This document shows, piece by piece, positions 36,909 to 47,054 of a stretch of DNA of 63,611 nucleotides. Below the pieces are notes generated by a model that was given only the letters and a program-made list of their open reading frames with translations, was not told where the DNA came from and made no database searches. Position numbers and translations under genes: made by a program. The stretch is from Rhizobiaceae bacterium (GTDB lineage Bacteria; Pseudomonadota; Alphaproteobacteria; Rhizobiales; Rhizobiaceae), in assembly GCA_028279875.1 (NCBI GenBank), contig JANQMU010000074.1:1-63611 (forward strand), given 5' to 3'. Numbering within the stretch: position 1 is the stretch's first letter; each line of letters begins with the position of its first letter.

Positions 36909-38285
36909 TCAGAAAAACTCAAGGCTCACGCGAAACAGCTGTTCGACATGGCGCACGGCATCAGTTGCCGCCAGAAGCACGACGCGATCGCCGGTCCTGA
37001 TCTTGCTGTCACCGTCCGGAAGCAACACCTTTCCGTCGCGGTAAAGGGCGCCGATGCGAATGCCGTGCGGCATTTCGAATTCGCGGAGCATCGTGCCGAC
37101 GATCGGTGAGGTCTCGAGTGCCTGCGCCTCGATCACCTCCGCCGCGCCCTGTTCGACGCTGTGGACGGCCAGAATACGACCGCGCCGCACGTGCTGCAGG
37201 ATGCGCGAAATGGTGACCGCGCGCGGATTGACATGGGCATCGATCCCCATGGTCTTGGTGAAATCGAGGAACGCTGAACTGTTGATCAGTGTGAGGTTGG
37301 ATTTGCAGCCGAGGCGCTTGGCCATGATGCTCGACAGGATATTGACCTGGTCATCATTGGTGAGCGCCACCATCAGGTCCGTATCCTGAATGTCGGCCTC
37401 GACCAGGATCTGTTGATCGAGAGAGGAACCGTTGAGGACCACCGTGCGGTTCAGATTATCCGCGACATTGACAGCCCTGTCGCGGTCGTTCTCGATGATC
37501 TTGATCTTGGTGCGCGGTTGTCGCTCCTCGATCGCGCGTGCGACATAGAACCCGATATTGCCGCCGCCGGCGATGACAATGCGCGTCGCTTCCGGCTCCT
37601 CGTGCCCGAACAGGCCGAGCGTGCGGTGGACATGGGTACGGTCGCAGATCACATAGGCAAGGTCGCCGGTCATCAACTGGTCGGAAGAATGCGGGACGAT
37701 GAGCTTGCCGTCACGCCAGATCCCGGCCACCGTGGCGGTCAGGTCCGGAAAGAGATCGCTCAGTTGTCCCAGCGGCGTATTGACCACCGGGCAGTCATCC
37801 TGGCACTCGATCGCCACCATGGCGATATTGTCCTCGGCGAAACGCACCGCGTCGGTGGCGCCCGGCAGCGCAATGCGCCGCAACACCATCTGGCCGACCT
37901 CCACCTCCGGTGAAATGATCACGTCGATCGGCATATGCTCGCGCGAGAACAGATCGGCATAATGGGTCGCCAGATAGCTCTGCGCCCGGATGCGGGCGAT
38001 CTTGGTCGGCACATTGAACAGCGAATGGGCCACCTGGCAGGCGACCATATTGACCTCGTCATAGAGCGTCACGGCGATGATCATGTCCGCCTGATCTGCC
38101 CCGGCGGTGGAAAGCACATCCGGATGGGCGCCGTGGCCGACATAGCCACGGACATCGAGTGTTTCGCGAATGGCGTGGATCAGCGGCGGCGAGGTATCGA
38201 TGACCGACACATCATTGTCTTCCGTCGAAAGCCGCTCGGCGATGCCGTAACCAACGCGCCCCGCCCCGCAGATAATGACCTTCAT
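36909..38285 (-). CDS. trkA: Trk potassium uptake regulator TrkA
   Basis: A 458-residue cytosolic protein with two NAD-binding RCK domains, each starting with a Rossmann loop (VIICGAGRVGYGIAERLS at the N-terminus and IVIAGGGNIGFYVARAIEER about residue 233), each followed by a TrkA-C domain. It gates TrkH in response to nucleotides. The ATG at 38285 (MKVIICGAG) with GGGGATGAG upstream is preferred to an upstream in-frame GTG at 38291. It follows ntrX by 64 bp. Confidence 0.97.
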   Translation of the reverse strand: MKVIICGAGRVGYGIAERLSTEDNDVSVIDTSPPLIHAIRETLDVRGYVGHGAHPDVLSTAGADQADMIIAVTLYDEVNMVACQVAHSLFNVPTKIARIRAQSYLATHYADLFSREHMPIDVIISPEVEVGQMVLRRIALPGATDAVRFAEDNIAMVAIECQDDCPVVNTPLGQLSDLFPDLTATVAGIWRDGKLIVPHSSDQLMTGDLAYVICDRTHVHRTLGLFGHEEPEATRIVIAGGGNIGFYVARAIEERQPRTKIKIIENDRDRAVNVADNLNRTVVLNGSSLDQQILVEADIQDTDLMVALTNDDQVNILSSIMAKRLGCKSNLTLINSSAFLDFTKTMGIDAHVNPRAVTISRILQHVRRGRILAVHSVEQGAAEVIEAQALETSPIVGTMLREFEMPHGIRIGALYRDGKVLLPDGDSKIRTGDRVVLLAATDAVRHVEQLFRVSLEFF

Positions 38286-38349
38286 TCCCACTCATCCCCT
38301 CGCCGCAGGGGGCCGGCCAGCGGACATGTCCGCAAAACGGCCCGGCATG

Positions 38350-39714
38350 TCACAGGCCAAGAGATTTCAGCTTTCTGTGCAATGCGGAGCGCTCCATGCC
38401 CACGAATTCGGCGGTCTTTGAGATATTGCCGCCAAAGCGGTTGATTTGCGCGACAAGATAATCGCGCTCAAACATTTCACGTGCCTCCCGCAATGGCAAG
38501 GTCATGACGTGGCTTTGGTCGGTGTCTCCGACGCTCGGCAGCATCTCTCCGATTTCCTTCGGCAGCATGTCGGCGCTGATTGCGCCGTCCGAGTTCTCGC
38601 TGCGGGTGAGGATCATCAGCCGCTCGACATTGTTGCGCAACTGGCGGATGTTGCCCGGCCAGTCATGGGCCTGGAGCACGGCCATGGCATCATCGCCGAT
38701 CGGCCGCGATTTGATACCGGCCTGCTCGCCGATCTGCCGCATGAACTGGTCGACCAGGAACGGAATATCCTCGCGCCGCTCTGCCAGCGGCGGAACACGC
38801 ACCGGCACCACCGCGAGCCGGTGATACAGGTCTTCGCGAAAACGGCCCTCGCCGATCAGGTGCTCAAGATTGCTCGCCGTCGACGAGATGACCCGGACAT
38901 CGACGCTCACCCGCTTGGTGCCGCCGACCCGCTCGAATTGCTGATCGACCAGAACCCGCAGGATCTTGTTTTGGGTGCCGCGCGGCATGTCGGCGATCTC
39001 GTCGAGATAAAGAATGCCGCCATGGGCTTCCTCGAGGGCGCCGACCTTGCGCTCCTGGCCGTTTCCGGCTTCCGTTCCGAACAGGGCTATTTCCATCCGC
39101 TCCGGCGTGATCGCCGCCGCATTGAGCGCCACGAACGGCCCGCCCGAACGGGACGAATGTTTGTGGATGAGGCGCGCCACCAGTTCCTTGCCGGCACCCG
39201 AGGGGCCGAGGATCATGATCCGGCTGTTCGTCGGGGCCACCTTCTCGATCGTCTGCCGCAATTGCGAAATCGCCACCGATGTGCCGGTCAGATCGACCGG
39301 ATCCCCCGACCGCCGCTTCAATTCGTCGACCTGCCGTTTCAGGTTCGAGGCCTCCAGTGCCCGCTCGGCCACCAGCACCAGCCGGTCGGCCTTGAAGGGT
39401 TTCTCGATGAAATCATAGGCGCCGCGCTGAATAGCCGAAACGGCGGTCTCGATATTGCCGTGGCCGGAAATCATGACCACCGGCAGATGCGGGTGCCTCG
39501 CCTTGACCTCGTCCAGCAGGGCGAGCCCGTCCAGCGTGCTTCCCTGCAGCCAGATGTCGAGGAACACCAGTCTCGGAACCCGCTCCGAGATCGCCTGCAG
39601 CGCGCTGTCACTGCCGCCGGCCGTCCGCGTTTCGTGCCCCTCGTCGGACAGGATGCCGGACACCAGCTCCCGGATATCTTCCTCGTCGTCGACGACCAGA
39701 ATGTCAGACGCCAT
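38350..39714 (-). CDS. ntrX: Nitrogen-related response regulator NtrX
   Basis: A 454-residue regulator with receiver domain (phosphorylation site Asp53 in FLDIWLQG), AAA+ central domain (Walker A GPSGAGKE, Walker B GGILYLDEIAD) and a Fis-type helix-turn-helix (GGNISKTAEFVGMERSALHR). The segment where NtrC proteins have GAFTGA reads LFGTEAGNGQERKVGAL, so it cannot contact sigma54 in the standard way. This is the known condition of alphaproteobacterial NtrX, which acts on sigma70-type promoters, envelope, cell-cycle and nitrogen genes. The gene overlaps the end of ntrY by 11 bp. Confidence 0.96.
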   Translation of the reverse strand: MASDILVVDDEEDIRELVSGILSDEGHETRTAGGSDSALQAISERVPRLVFLDIWLQGSTLDGLALLDEVKARHPHLPVVMISGHGNIETAVSAIQRGAYDFIEKPFKADRLVLVAERALEASNLKRQVDELKRRSGDPVDLTGTSVAISQLRQTIEKVAPTNSRIMILGPSGAGKELVARLIHKHSSRSGGPFVALNAAAITPERMEIALFGTEAGNGQERKVGALEEAHGGILYLDEIADMPRGTQNKILRVLVDQQFERVGGTKRVSVDVRVISSTASNLEHLIGEGRFREDLYHRLAVVPVRVPPLAERREDIPFLVDQFMRQIGEQAGIKSRPIGDDAMAVLQAHDWPGNIRQLRNNVERLMILTRSENSDGAISADMLPKEIGEMLPSVGDTDQSHVMTLPLREAREMFERDYLVAQINRFGGNISKTAEFVGMERSALHRKLKSLGL

Positions 39715-41980
39715 GTGTTTCCTTTTCCCCCATCGACTCACTCTCACCTGCCGCTTCACCCGACGGCAGCCGCACCCGGATCATCGCCCCGCCATCGGGA
39801 TCGAATTCCCGGGGTGCGTCATGCAGTTCCAGAACACCGCCATGCTCGTCAATGATCTTCTTGACGATGGCAAGACCGAGCCCGGTTCCCTTTTCGCGCA
39901 TCGTCATATAGGGCTCGAAGATCCGGTTGCGATTTTCGACCGGAAGACCCTTGCCGTTGTCGATCACCTCGACCACCAATTCACCGTTTCGGTCGGCATG
40001 CGCCCGAACCAGGATCCGGCGCCCCTGCCGGGTCTGGTCGGCGGTCACGGAATCGACGGCCTCGGTGGCGTTTTTGATAAGATTTCCAAAGGCCTGTCCA
40101 AGCATTCTGGAGTCGAAATAGCCTTCGAGCGGTTCGTCACCCAGTTCCCTGAGAAATTCGATATCGGTGCGGCCGACCTCGCGCAGAAACACCGCGTCCT
40201 TCAAGATATCGCGCAGATCATGTTTTTCCTTCGCCGGCTTGGGCATCCGCGCAAAGGCGGAAAACTCGTCGACCATCCGGCCGATATCCTCGACCTGGCG
40301 GACAATCGTCTCCGTGCACTGGTCGAACACTTGACGATCATCCTCGGCGATCTGTTTGCCATAGCGCCGGCGGATGCGTTCTGCCGAAAGCTGGATGGGC
40401 GTGAGTGGGTTCTTGATTTCATGGGCGATGCGCCGCGCCACCTCGGCCCAGGCCGTCGACCGCTGGGCAAGCACGAGATCGGTGATGTCATCGAGGGTTA
40501 TCACATAGGATTCGACGCCCTGCTGGGTCCCCTCGAGCGTCACCTGAACATTCAGCGTTCTTTCCTTACCGGCACGCATCGCCGAAATCTGGCTTCGATA
40601 CTCGTTTCGATGCCACAGGGTTGCGCTGGAAAGCACCTCCGAGATTTCCGGGGCCACATCGGCAAGGGATTTGCCGACGAGTTCGCCGGTGCCGGCGCCC
40701 AACATGATTTCCGCCGACTGGTTGGCAATCGAAATGACGCCGTCATCATGAACCCCGATGACACCCGCCGACACGCCCGACAACACCGTCTCGGTAAACC
40801 GCCGCCGCTCGTCCATCTCGTCGCGGGCAGCAATGATCTCGTCACGTTGTCCTCGAAGTTGTTCGATCATATTATTGAAAGTCTTGGACAAATTTCCAAC
40901 GTCTCCATCGGAAGCCTTGACCGGTACACTGGCGGTGAGATTGCCGCTCGCAACATCATCGGCCGCGCCGATGAGCAGCCGGATCGGCCGCACGATCCGG
41001 TCCGCGACGGCAATCGCCGTCCAGATCGCGGCAAGCAGGACGATCAGCGCAAACCCGATATAGAGAATTGCGAAAGCCAGTTGAATGGGACGCCGGTCCT
41101 GCTCCAGGGCCCGGTATTCGGCGGTGTTCTCCTCCATCAGGCGCATCGACTGGATGACCTTCGGATCCACCGCGCGGATCGTATAGAGGAAGGCATTGGG
41201 GATGTTCTGCAGCTTCATCACCGCGCCGACCAGATTGGTACTCCCGGGCGGGATCAGCGCCGGCTCATTATCGGCCGCGGCCGCCAAAGCCTCCTCGGGA
41301 ACCGACGGCAGCGGCTTGTCGGTCGGAATGTCGGCCCGCACGACCACCCTGCCGTCCTCGCGCACCACACTGGCCGCCAGCAATCCGCGGCCGATCGCCT
41401 GGCGGGTCACCAGGACGTTGAAGCCGGTTCTGTCGAGGCTGTAGAGCGTTCGCGCCGAATCCAGATCATTCGCCATCGACGCCGTCTGCCCCTGAAGATA
41501 GCGGGCATTTTCATTGACATAGGCCTGCGCCACGCTCAGCGACGAATTGACGATCTCCTTGGTGCGGAGGGAAAACCAGCGGTCGAGGCCGACATCGAGC
41601 GTGATGCTGGCGACGATCGCCACCAGGACGGCGGGCAGGATCGCAACGACGCTGAACAGGCCGATGATCCGCACATGCAGCCGGGAGGCCGCCCGGCCGC
41701 GCCGCCTTGCGGCAAGGATGTTGGCGACCTCGCGCACGATAAGGCCGATCAGCGCGATGACGAACACCAGATTGATCACCACCGCCGACAGCACCACCTC
41801 GTTTTGTGGCGCAATCGGCGTCAGACCCATGAGGATGACGAATGAGACAATCGCGCACAGCAGCGCGGCGACAACGATGACCACGCCGGGCAGCGCCAGC
41901 AGTTTCCGCCGGTCGCTGATGTTCCGCAAAGGCTCGATTTCGCCTTCCTTCACGGATGAAAGGGTTCCGCCGACCGTCAT
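39704..41980 (-). CDS. ntrY: Sensor histidine kinase NtrY
   Basis: A 758-residue membrane kinase partner of NtrX. It has an N-terminal pair of hydrophobic helices (PGVVIVVAALLCAIVSFVIL and the next), a third and fourth helix near residues 85-115, a large periplasmic loop, a membrane helix at about 288-310 followed by HAMP (ADRIVRPIRLLIGAADDVAS), a PAS domain, then the kinase core with His in [20 protein letters not shown] and ATPase boxes DNGKGLPVENRNRIF and GTGLGLAIVKKI. The C-terminus overlaps ntrX. It has its own upstream gap of 100 bp with paired NtrX-type sites. Confidence 0.96.
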   Translation of the reverse strand: MTVGGTLSSVKEGEIEPLRNISDRRKLLALPGVVIVVAALLCAIVSFVILMGLTPIAPQNEVVLSAVVINLVFVIALIGLIVREVANILAARRRGRAASRLHVRIIGLFSVVAILPAVLVAIVASITLDVGLDRWFSLRTKEIVNSSLSVAQAYVNENARYLQGQTASMANDLDSARTLYSLDRTGFNVLVTRQAIGRGLLAASVVREDGRVVVRADIPTDKPLPSVPEEALAAAADNEPALIPPGSTNLVGAVMKLQNIPNAFLYTIRAVDPKVIQSMRLMEENTAEYRALEQDRRPIQLAFAILYIGFALIVLLAAIWTAIAVADRIVRPIRLLIGAADDVASGNLTASVPVKASDGDVGNLSKTFNNMIEQLRGQRDEIIAARDEMDERRRFTETVLSGVSAGVIGVHDDGVISIANQSAEIMLGAGTGELVGKSLADVAPEISEVLSSATLWHRNEYRSQISAMRAGKERTLNVQVTLEGTQQGVESYVITLDDITDLVLAQRSTAWAEVARRIAHEIKNPLTPIQLSAERIRRRYGKQIAEDDRQVFDQCTETIVRQVEDIGRMVDEFSAFARMPKPAKEKHDLRDILKDAVFLREVGRTDIEFLRELGDEPLEGYFDSRMLGQAFGNLIKNATEAVDSVTADQTRQGRRILVRAHADRNGELVVEVIDNGKGLPVENRNRIFEPYMTMREKGTGLGLAIVKKIIDEHGGVLELHDAPREFDPDGGAMIRVRLPSGEAAGESESMGEKETHGV

Positions 41981-42040
41981 GTCATCCCCGGATGGACCTA
42001 CAGCTCATCAGATTCCACGTCGTGAACCGTTGCCATAGTG

Positions 42041-42071
42041 CAACGCATTGTGGCGAAATTGCAACGCTTTG
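42041..42071. promoter_or_regulatory. Paired CAA-N4-TTG sites, candidate NtrX binding region
   Basis: CAACGCATTG at 42041-42050 and CAACGCTTTG at 42062-42071 both fit CAA-N4-TTG, and their starts are exactly 21 bp apart, so both lie on the same face of the helix. The octamer TGCAACGC is duplicated with them (42039-42046 and 42060-42067). They occupy the ntrC-ntrY gap, where the ntrY promoter should be. CAA-N2-5-TTG is the NtrX motif as I recall it from rhizobial and related work. Regulation is inferred. Confidence 0.55.
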
Positions 42072-42080
42072 ACCGTTTGG

Positions 42081-43535
42081 TCAAGCATTCCGTGGGGATC
42101 GGTAAACCGAGACGCCGAGCTCGCGGATCTTCTTGCGCAGCGTGTTTCGGTTGAGGCCGAGAAGCTCCGCCGCCTTGATCTGATTGCCATGGGTGGCGGT
42201 GAGCGCCGCCAGGACCAACGGATATTCGACCTCCTCCAGAACCCGGTGATAGAGGCCCGGGGGCGGTAGCTTTCCGTCGAATTCGGCGAAATAGCGCCGC
42301 ATATTGTCTTCGACCGCCTGGCTGATGCCGACAGCGCCCGAATAGCCGTCCACCGGGCTTCCGGCCACGCCGTCACGTTCGCCGCGCAGCTCGACATCGA
42401 CGATCTCGCCGGTGATCACGTCCTGCGGGTAGAGCGCCGCCATCCGGCGGACGAAATTCTCGAGCTCGCGGACATTTCCGGGCCAGGCATAATCCTTGAG
42501 CCGGTCGATCGCCGCCGCCTCGAAGCGCTTCGCCTGCAGGCCCTCGCGTTCCGTTTCGCTACAGAAATAGCGCACCAGATCGGGAATGTCCTCGGCGCGG
42601 TCGCGCAGCGGCGGCAGGCGCAGCGGCACCACATTCAGGCGATAAAAGAGGTCCTCGCGAAACAAGCCCTGATTGATGGAGGTCTTCAGGTCCTTGTTGG
42701 TGGCGGCGACGATCCGCACATCGGTCTTGATGGCCGTCCGTCCGCCGACCCGCATATATTCCCCCTGCTGCAGCACGCGCAGCAGCCTGGTTTGGGCGTC
42801 CATCGGCATATCACCGATTTCGTCGAGGAACAGCGTCCCGCCCTCGGCCTGTTCGAAACGCCCGCTGGAGCGGGTCTGGGCGCCGGTGAACGCTCCTCTC
42901 TCGTGACCGAAAAGCTCCGATTCGATGAGATCGCGGGGGATCGCCGCCATATTGATGGCCACGAACGGCCCGTTGCGCCGCTTGCCGTAATCATGCAGTG
43001 CGCGGGCGACTAGTTCCTTGCCGGTGCCCGATTCCCCGGTGATCATCAGGGTTAGGTCGGTCTGCATCAGCCGCGCCAGAACGCGGTAGATCTCCTGCAT
43101 GGCGGCCGAACGCCCGACCAGCGGCATGCCCTCTCCCATATCCTCGCCGGTATCGGCCGCCGGTTTCTTGGGTTCCGACAGCGCCCGGCCGACGATGGAT
43201 ATCAATTCGGTCAGATCGAAGGGTTTCGGCAGATATTCATAGGCGCCGCGCTCCGATGCCTTGATCGCCGTCATGAAGGTGTTTTGCGCGCTCATGACCA
43301 GCACCGGCAGATCGGGCCGCGCCTTCTTGATGCGCGGCAGCAGGTCGAAGGCGTTTTCGTCCGGCATGACGACGTCGGTCAGCACCAGATCGCCGTCTCC
43401 CGCAGCCACCCACCGCCACAGCGTTGCCGCATTGGACGTGACCCGCACATCGTAACCGGCCCGCGAAAAGGCCTGATTGAGGACCGTGCGGATCGCCGCA
43501 TCGTCATCGGCGATGAGGATCGTCGCGCCCTTCAT
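42081..43535 (-). CDS. ntrC: Nitrogen regulation response regulator NtrC
   Basis: A 484-residue sigma54 activator for nitrogen-limitation genes. The receiver carries Asp54 ([16 protein letters not shown]), the AAA+ domain has Walker [19 protein letters not shown], the sigma54-contact loop GAFTGAQ intact, and [19 protein letters not shown]; the C-terminal Fis-type helix-turn-helix is [20 protein letters not shown]. It is translationally coupled to ntrB (ATGA overlap). The ATG at 43535 after GGAGGC is used; the longer frame is rejected. Confidence 0.98.
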   Translation of the reverse strand: MKGATILIADDDAAIRTVLNQAFSRAGYDVRVTSNAATLWRWVAAGDGDLVLTDVVMPDENAFDLLPRIKKARPDLPVLVMSAQNTFMTAIKASERGAYEYLPKPFDLTELISIVGRALSEPKKPAADTGEDMGEGMPLVGRSAAMQEIYRVLARLMQTDLTLMITGESGTGKELVARALHDYGKRRNGPFVAINMAAIPRDLIESELFGHERGAFTGAQTRSSGRFEQAEGGTLFLDEIGDMPMDAQTRLLRVLQQGEYMRVGGRTAIKTDVRIVAATNKDLKTSINQGLFREDLFYRLNVVPLRLPPLRDRAEDIPDLVRYFCSETEREGLQAKRFEAAAIDRLKDYAWPGNVRELENFVRRMAALYPQDVITGEIVDVELRGERDGVAGSPVDGYSGAVGISQAVEDNMRRYFAEFDGKLPPPGLYHRVLEEVEYPLVLAALTATHGNQIKAAELLGLNRNTLRKKIRELGVSVYRSPRNA

Positions 43536-44665
43536 CGGTCTGCCTCCCTGGGCTCGCCGACGGCATCGCGCGAGGCCGGCATCAGAACCCGAAATGTCGT
43601 CCTGTTCGACTGGCTGTCGCACTCGACGATGCCGCCGTGATCCCCGACAATCTTGGCGACCAGCGCCAGCCCCAGGCCCGAACCGTTGATCTTGGTGGTA
43701 ATGAACGGGTCGAAGAGATGCGGACGGATATCAGGCGGCACGCCCGGACCGTTGTCCTGAACGCAGAATTCCAGCGGCAGAGAGACCTTCTCACTCGCCC
43801 CCGGAATGGAAAGGCGCATGCCCGGACGATAGGCCGTGGTCAGGGTGATCTCGCCATTCGCCTGATCACCCAGCGCCTCGCAGGCATTCTTGATCAGGTT
43901 GAGGAACACCTGAACGAGCTGGTCGCGATTGGCAAAGACCGGCGGCAGGGATGGATCATAGTTTTCGGTGATCTTGAATGGGCTTGCGAAACCCGCTCGC
44001 GACACGGCTTTAACGTGATCGAGAACCGCATGGATGTTGACCGGTTCCCGGTCAACGGGCCGCTCGTCGCTGAAAATCTCCATCCGGTCGACCAGCGACA
44101 CGATGCGGTCGGTCTCGTCGCGGATCAGCCGCGTCAGGGCCCGGTCGTCGTCGCCGACCGATGTTTCAAGCAATTGGGCGGCACCGCGAATTCCCGAAAG
44201 CGGGTTCTTGATTTCGTGCGCCAGCATCGAGGCAAGGCCGGTCACCGACCGCGCCGCGGCCCGGTGGGTCAATTGCCGGTCGATCTTGTCGGCCATCGAG
44301 CGTTCCTGAAAAAGCACCACGACGGAGCCGGGCTGGTCCGGCACCGGCGCGACGTAAAGATCGACCAGCCGCTCATTGCCGAGTTTCGGGGAACTGACGT
44401 CGACGCGATATTCATTGATCGGCGCGCGCCGCTCGCGCACATGTTCGATCAGGGCCAGCAACGGACTGCTGAAGGGGATATAGGCGTCGAGACGGCGCTG
44501 GAACAAATGGTCGCGGCTGGCGCCGAAAAACGACTCCGCCTCCCAATTGGCAAACGTAATCAGCCCGTCCTCATCGACCATGATGACCGGGTGAAGGATG
44601 GCGTTGAGGACCGCATTCGCAGCGCTGTCGGCCGACAGCGGCTCCTTGGCGATAACGCCGCTCAT
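43532..44665 (-). CDS. ntrB: Nitrogen regulation sensor kinase/phosphatase NtrB
   Basis: A 377-residue cytosolic kinase that phosphorylates or dephosphorylates NtrC under control of PII. An N-terminal PAS domain ([20 protein letters not shown]) precedes the dimerisation helix with His150 in [20 protein letters not shown] and the ATPase domain (N box [12 protein letters not shown] boxes [18 protein letters not shown] and [12 protein letters not shown]). It overlaps dusB by 4 bp at the start and ntrC by 4 bp at the end. The dusB-ntrB-ntrC order is the classic nifR3-ntrBC operon. Confidence 0.97.
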   Translation of the reverse strand: MSGVIAKEPLSADSAANAVLNAILHPVIMVDEDGLITFANWEAESFFGASRDHLFQRRLDAYIPFSSPLLALIEHVRERRAPINEYRVDVSSPKLGNERLVDLYVAPVPDQPGSVVVLFQERSMADKIDRQLTHRAAARSVTGLASMLAHEIKNPLSGIRGAAQLLETSVGDDDRALTRLIRDETDRIVSLVDRMEIFSDERPVDREPVNIHAVLDHVKAVSRAGFASPFKITENYDPSLPPVFANRDQLVQVFLNLIKNACEALGDQANGEITLTTAYRPGMRLSIPGASEKVSLPLEFCVQDNGPGVPPDIRPHLFDPFITTKINGSGLGLALVAKIVGDHGGIVECDSQSNRTTFRVLMPASRDAVGEPREADR

Positions 44666-45660
44666 GCCGCGGTTTTCCGTTCGTGCGCGGTCGATCCGAA
44701 CAGGCACAGCGCTTGTCGGAACGCCGCCATCACCTGATCGGGCGCGACACTGGTCATGATTCTTGATCTGAGTTCAGCCGGACAGGCCGGCGCGAACCGG
44801 TCGAGATACCAGCCCAGATGCTTGCGAAAATGTCGCAAACCGATGTGGACGCCGTAATGGGCGAGATTGCTGTCATAATGTTCGGTTACAATATCCGCGA
44901 TTTCGTCGATATCCGCCGGGCCGTCGGCATGGCCGGCCAGGGTTCCGATCAGCCAAGGACGGCCTTGCGCGGCGCGGCCGATCATCACGGCATCGCAGCC
45001 GCTGGCCTCTCTGATCGCTGTGATGTCCGCCGCGGTCTCGACATCGCCATTGGCGACCAGCGGTATCGAAACGGCCTCGCGCACCGCCCTGATCGCCGCC
45101 CAGTCGGCCTTGCCCTTGTAAAACTGGCAGCGCGTCCTGCCGTGAATGGTGACAAGCTGCACACCGGCATCCTGCGCCCTGCGCGCCAGATCAGGCGCAT
45201 TGAGCGTGTTTTCATCCCATCCCAGGCGCATCTTCAGCGTCACCGGCACGTCGACCGCCTCGACGTTCGCCTCGATCAGCCGCAGCGCCAGGTCGGGATC
45301 GCGCATCAGCGCCGATCCGGAATAACCGCCGGTCACCTTCTTTGCCGGGCAGCCCATATTGATATCGATAATGTCGGCGCCTTCGGCCTCAGCCATAATG
45401 GCCGCCTCTCGCATCCAGCGCGCCTCCCGCCCGGCCAGTTGCACCATATGCGGCGTGATGCCATCACCTTGCAGCCGCACGCGGGACTGCCGGCTTTCGC
45501 ACACGAGCTCGCGGCTGGCGATCATCTCGGTCACGACGAGGCCGGCGCCGAAGCGCCAGGCCAGCCGGCGGAACGGCAGGTCGCTGATCCCCGACATGGG
45601 CGCCAGAATAAGACGGTTGCGTATCCGAACCGGTCCAATATGAAAGGGCTGATCGATCAT
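44662..45660 (-). CDS. dusB: tRNA-dihydrouridine synthase DusB
   Basis: A 332-residue FMN enzyme that reduces specific uridines of tRNA to dihydrouridine (DusB/NifR3 group). The motifs [20 protein letters not shown] with the catalytic cysteine, [40 protein letters not shown] and [14 protein letters not shown] are present. It is the first gene of the dusB-ntrBC transcript. The leader contains a perfect hairpin 16 bp upstream of the ATG. Confidence 0.96.
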   Translation of the reverse strand: MIDQPFHIGPVRIRNRLILAPMSGISDLPFRRLAWRFGAGLVVTEMIASRELVCESRQSRVRLQGDGITPHMVQLAGREARWMREAAIMAEAEGADIIDINMGCPAKKVTGGYSGSALMRDPDLALRLIEANVEAVDVPVTLKMRLGWDENTLNAPDLARRAQDAGVQLVTIHGRTRCQFYKGKADWAAIRAVREAVSIPLVANGDVETAADITAIREASGCDAVMIGRAAQGRPWLIGTLAGHADGPADIDEIADIVTEHYDSNLAHYGVHIGLRHFRKHLGWYLDRFAPACPAELRSRIMTSVAPDQVMAAFRQALCLFGSTAHERKTAA

Positions 45661-45675
45661 GGCCTATCTGCACGG

Positions 45676-45706
45676 AAAAGAGGCATATTCCATCATTGCC
45701 TCTTTT
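45676..45706. promoter_or_regulatory. Perfect 10-bp hairpin in the dusB leader
   Basis: AAAAGAGGCA pairs with TGCCTCTTTT around an 11-base loop, in the gap between divergent dusB and ispDF. It looks like a bidirectional terminator: on the minus strand the stem's poly-T side precedes dusB by 16 bp. Because it lies between two starts rather than two ends, an operator or attenuation element for dusB-ntrBC is also possible. Confidence 0.5.
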
Positions 45707-45821
45707 TTAAGCGACGCGGGTGTAAATGCAAGACAAATTGTGTCGGGCAGCACTGGCTTTGTCTTCGTGACGGCGCTACAGCAGGCTGAGAACCCGGTTC
45801 GGCCGCGCAAACAGAGGCGCA

Positions 45822-47054
45822 ATGACACATTCGGAAAAATTGGCCGCCATCATCGTAGCGGCCGGCAGGGGCGAACGCGCGGGCAATCCGCAGGACGGTC
45901 CGAAGCAATATCGGCCGATCGGCGGACATCCGGTGATCTCCTGGACTTTGCGGGCGTTCCTGAGACATCCGGAAATTCACACCATTGCCGTGGTCATTCA
46001 TCCCGATGACCATCAAATCTATGCCGAGTCGGTCAGCGGCCTGGAAATGACGAAGCCGGTTTTGCAGGTCGATGGCGGCGCGACGCGGCAGCAATCCGTG
46101 CTTTGCGGGCTCGAGGCGCTCGCGGATGAGGCGCCCGATCATGTGCTGATCCATGATGGTGTGCGTCCCTTTGTCGACGATGCGCTGATTTCGGCCGTAT
46201 GTGGGATGCTTCTAGGTGGTGAGACCGGCGCCTTGCCGGTTCTGCCGTTGACGGACACGATCAAAAAGGCGAGCGCCGACGGGCTGGTCGAGGCCACCCT
46301 CTCCCGCGACGGGCTCTATGCCGCGCAGACACCGCAGGGTTTTGCCTATCAGCCGCTGCTGCAGGCCCATCGCAAGGCCCGCACTGAGACCGGACAGCCA
46401 TTTACCGATGATGCCAGCATCGCCGAATGGGCCGGCATTCCGGTTAGGATCGTTGCCGGAAACACGGAAAACATCAAGCTGACCGTCGCAAGGGATCTTC
46501 TCATGGCCGATGAAAAACTAGCGCAACGGGCGCGCGGCGGTGCGGCGGCAGCGCCCGATATCCGCACCGGCAATGGTTACGACGTCCACGCTTTAACCGC
46601 CGGCGATGCGGTGACCTTGTGCGGCGTGCGCATTGACCACGACCATGCGCTGCTCGGCCATTCCGACGCCGATGTGGCGCTGCACGCCCTGACCGATGCA
46701 CTGCTGGCAACCTGCGGCGCCGGTGACATCGGCGATCATTTCCCGCCGACCGACCCGCAATGGAAGGACGCGCCCTCGGATATTTTCCTCGGCCACGCCG
46801 CCGACATCGTACGCGAAGCCGGTGGTACCATCATGAATGTCGATGTGACGTTGATCTGCGAAGCGCCGAAGATCGGCCCGCATCGGCAGGCCATGCGCCG
46901 GCGCCTGGCGGATATTCTGCACCTCGATATCGAACGGTGTTCGGTCAAGGCGACCACCAATGAGGGGATCGGCTTCATCGGGCGGCGCGAGGGCATTGCC
47001 GCCATCGCAACGGCGACAGCCGCGTATTCGGAGGCGATCGGCGATGGAAAATGA
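45822..47054 (+). CDS. ispDF: Bifunctional 2-C-methyl-D-erythritol 4-phosphate cytidylyltransferase / 2,4-cyclodiphosphate synthase
   Basis: Two steps of the non-mevalonate isoprenoid pathway fused in one 410-residue protein, typical for alphaproteobacteria. The IspD part (about 1-230) has [31 protein letters not shown] and [15 protein letters not shown]. The IspF part (about 247-405) has the zinc ligands in GNGYDVHAL and [17 protein letters not shown], then [17 protein letters not shown] and [16 protein letters not shown]. It is divergent from dusB and its end overlaps pncC by 11 bp. Confidence 0.98.
   Translation: MTHSEKLAAIIVAAGRGERAGNPQDGPKQYRPIGGHPVISWTLRAFLRHPEIHTIAVVIHPDDHQIYAESVSGLEMTKPVLQVDGGATRQQSVLCGLEALADEAPDHVLIHDGVRPFVDDALISAVCGMLLGGETGALPVLPLTDTIKKASADGLVEATLSRDGLYAAQTPQGFAYQPLLQAHRKARTETGQPFTDDASIAEWAGIPVRIVAGNTENIKLTVARDLLMADEKLAQRARGGAAAAPDIRTGNGYDVHALTAGDAVTLCGVRIDHDHALLGHSDADVALHALTDALLATCGAGDIGDHFPPTDPQWKDAPSDIFLGHAADIVREAGGTIMNVDVTLICEAPKIGPHRQAMRRRLADILHLDIERCSVKATTNEGIGFIGRREGIAAIATATAAYSEAIGDGK

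Noticed and set aside
35560..37044. 494-codon open frame antisense to trkH
   Set aside because: Low-complexity Arg/Gln/His composition, no ribosome binding site and full overlap with trkH.
38320..38333. Palindrome GCGGACATGTCCGC between trkA and ntrX
   Set aside because: Perfect 14 bp but no loop, no T-run and short; GC-rich palindromes are expected by chance, and no regulator context supports it.
39455..41845. 796-codon open frame antisense to ntrY and ntrX
   Set aside because: It is a shadow of two well-supported kinase and regulator genes; its length follows from high GC content.
42069..42084. Hairpin TTGACC-GTTT-GGTCAA at the ntrC end
   Set aside because: Six-bp stem without a T-run on the minus strand; too weak for a terminator and it overlaps the ntrC stop codon. 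It may simply be chance near the CAA-N4-TTG pair.
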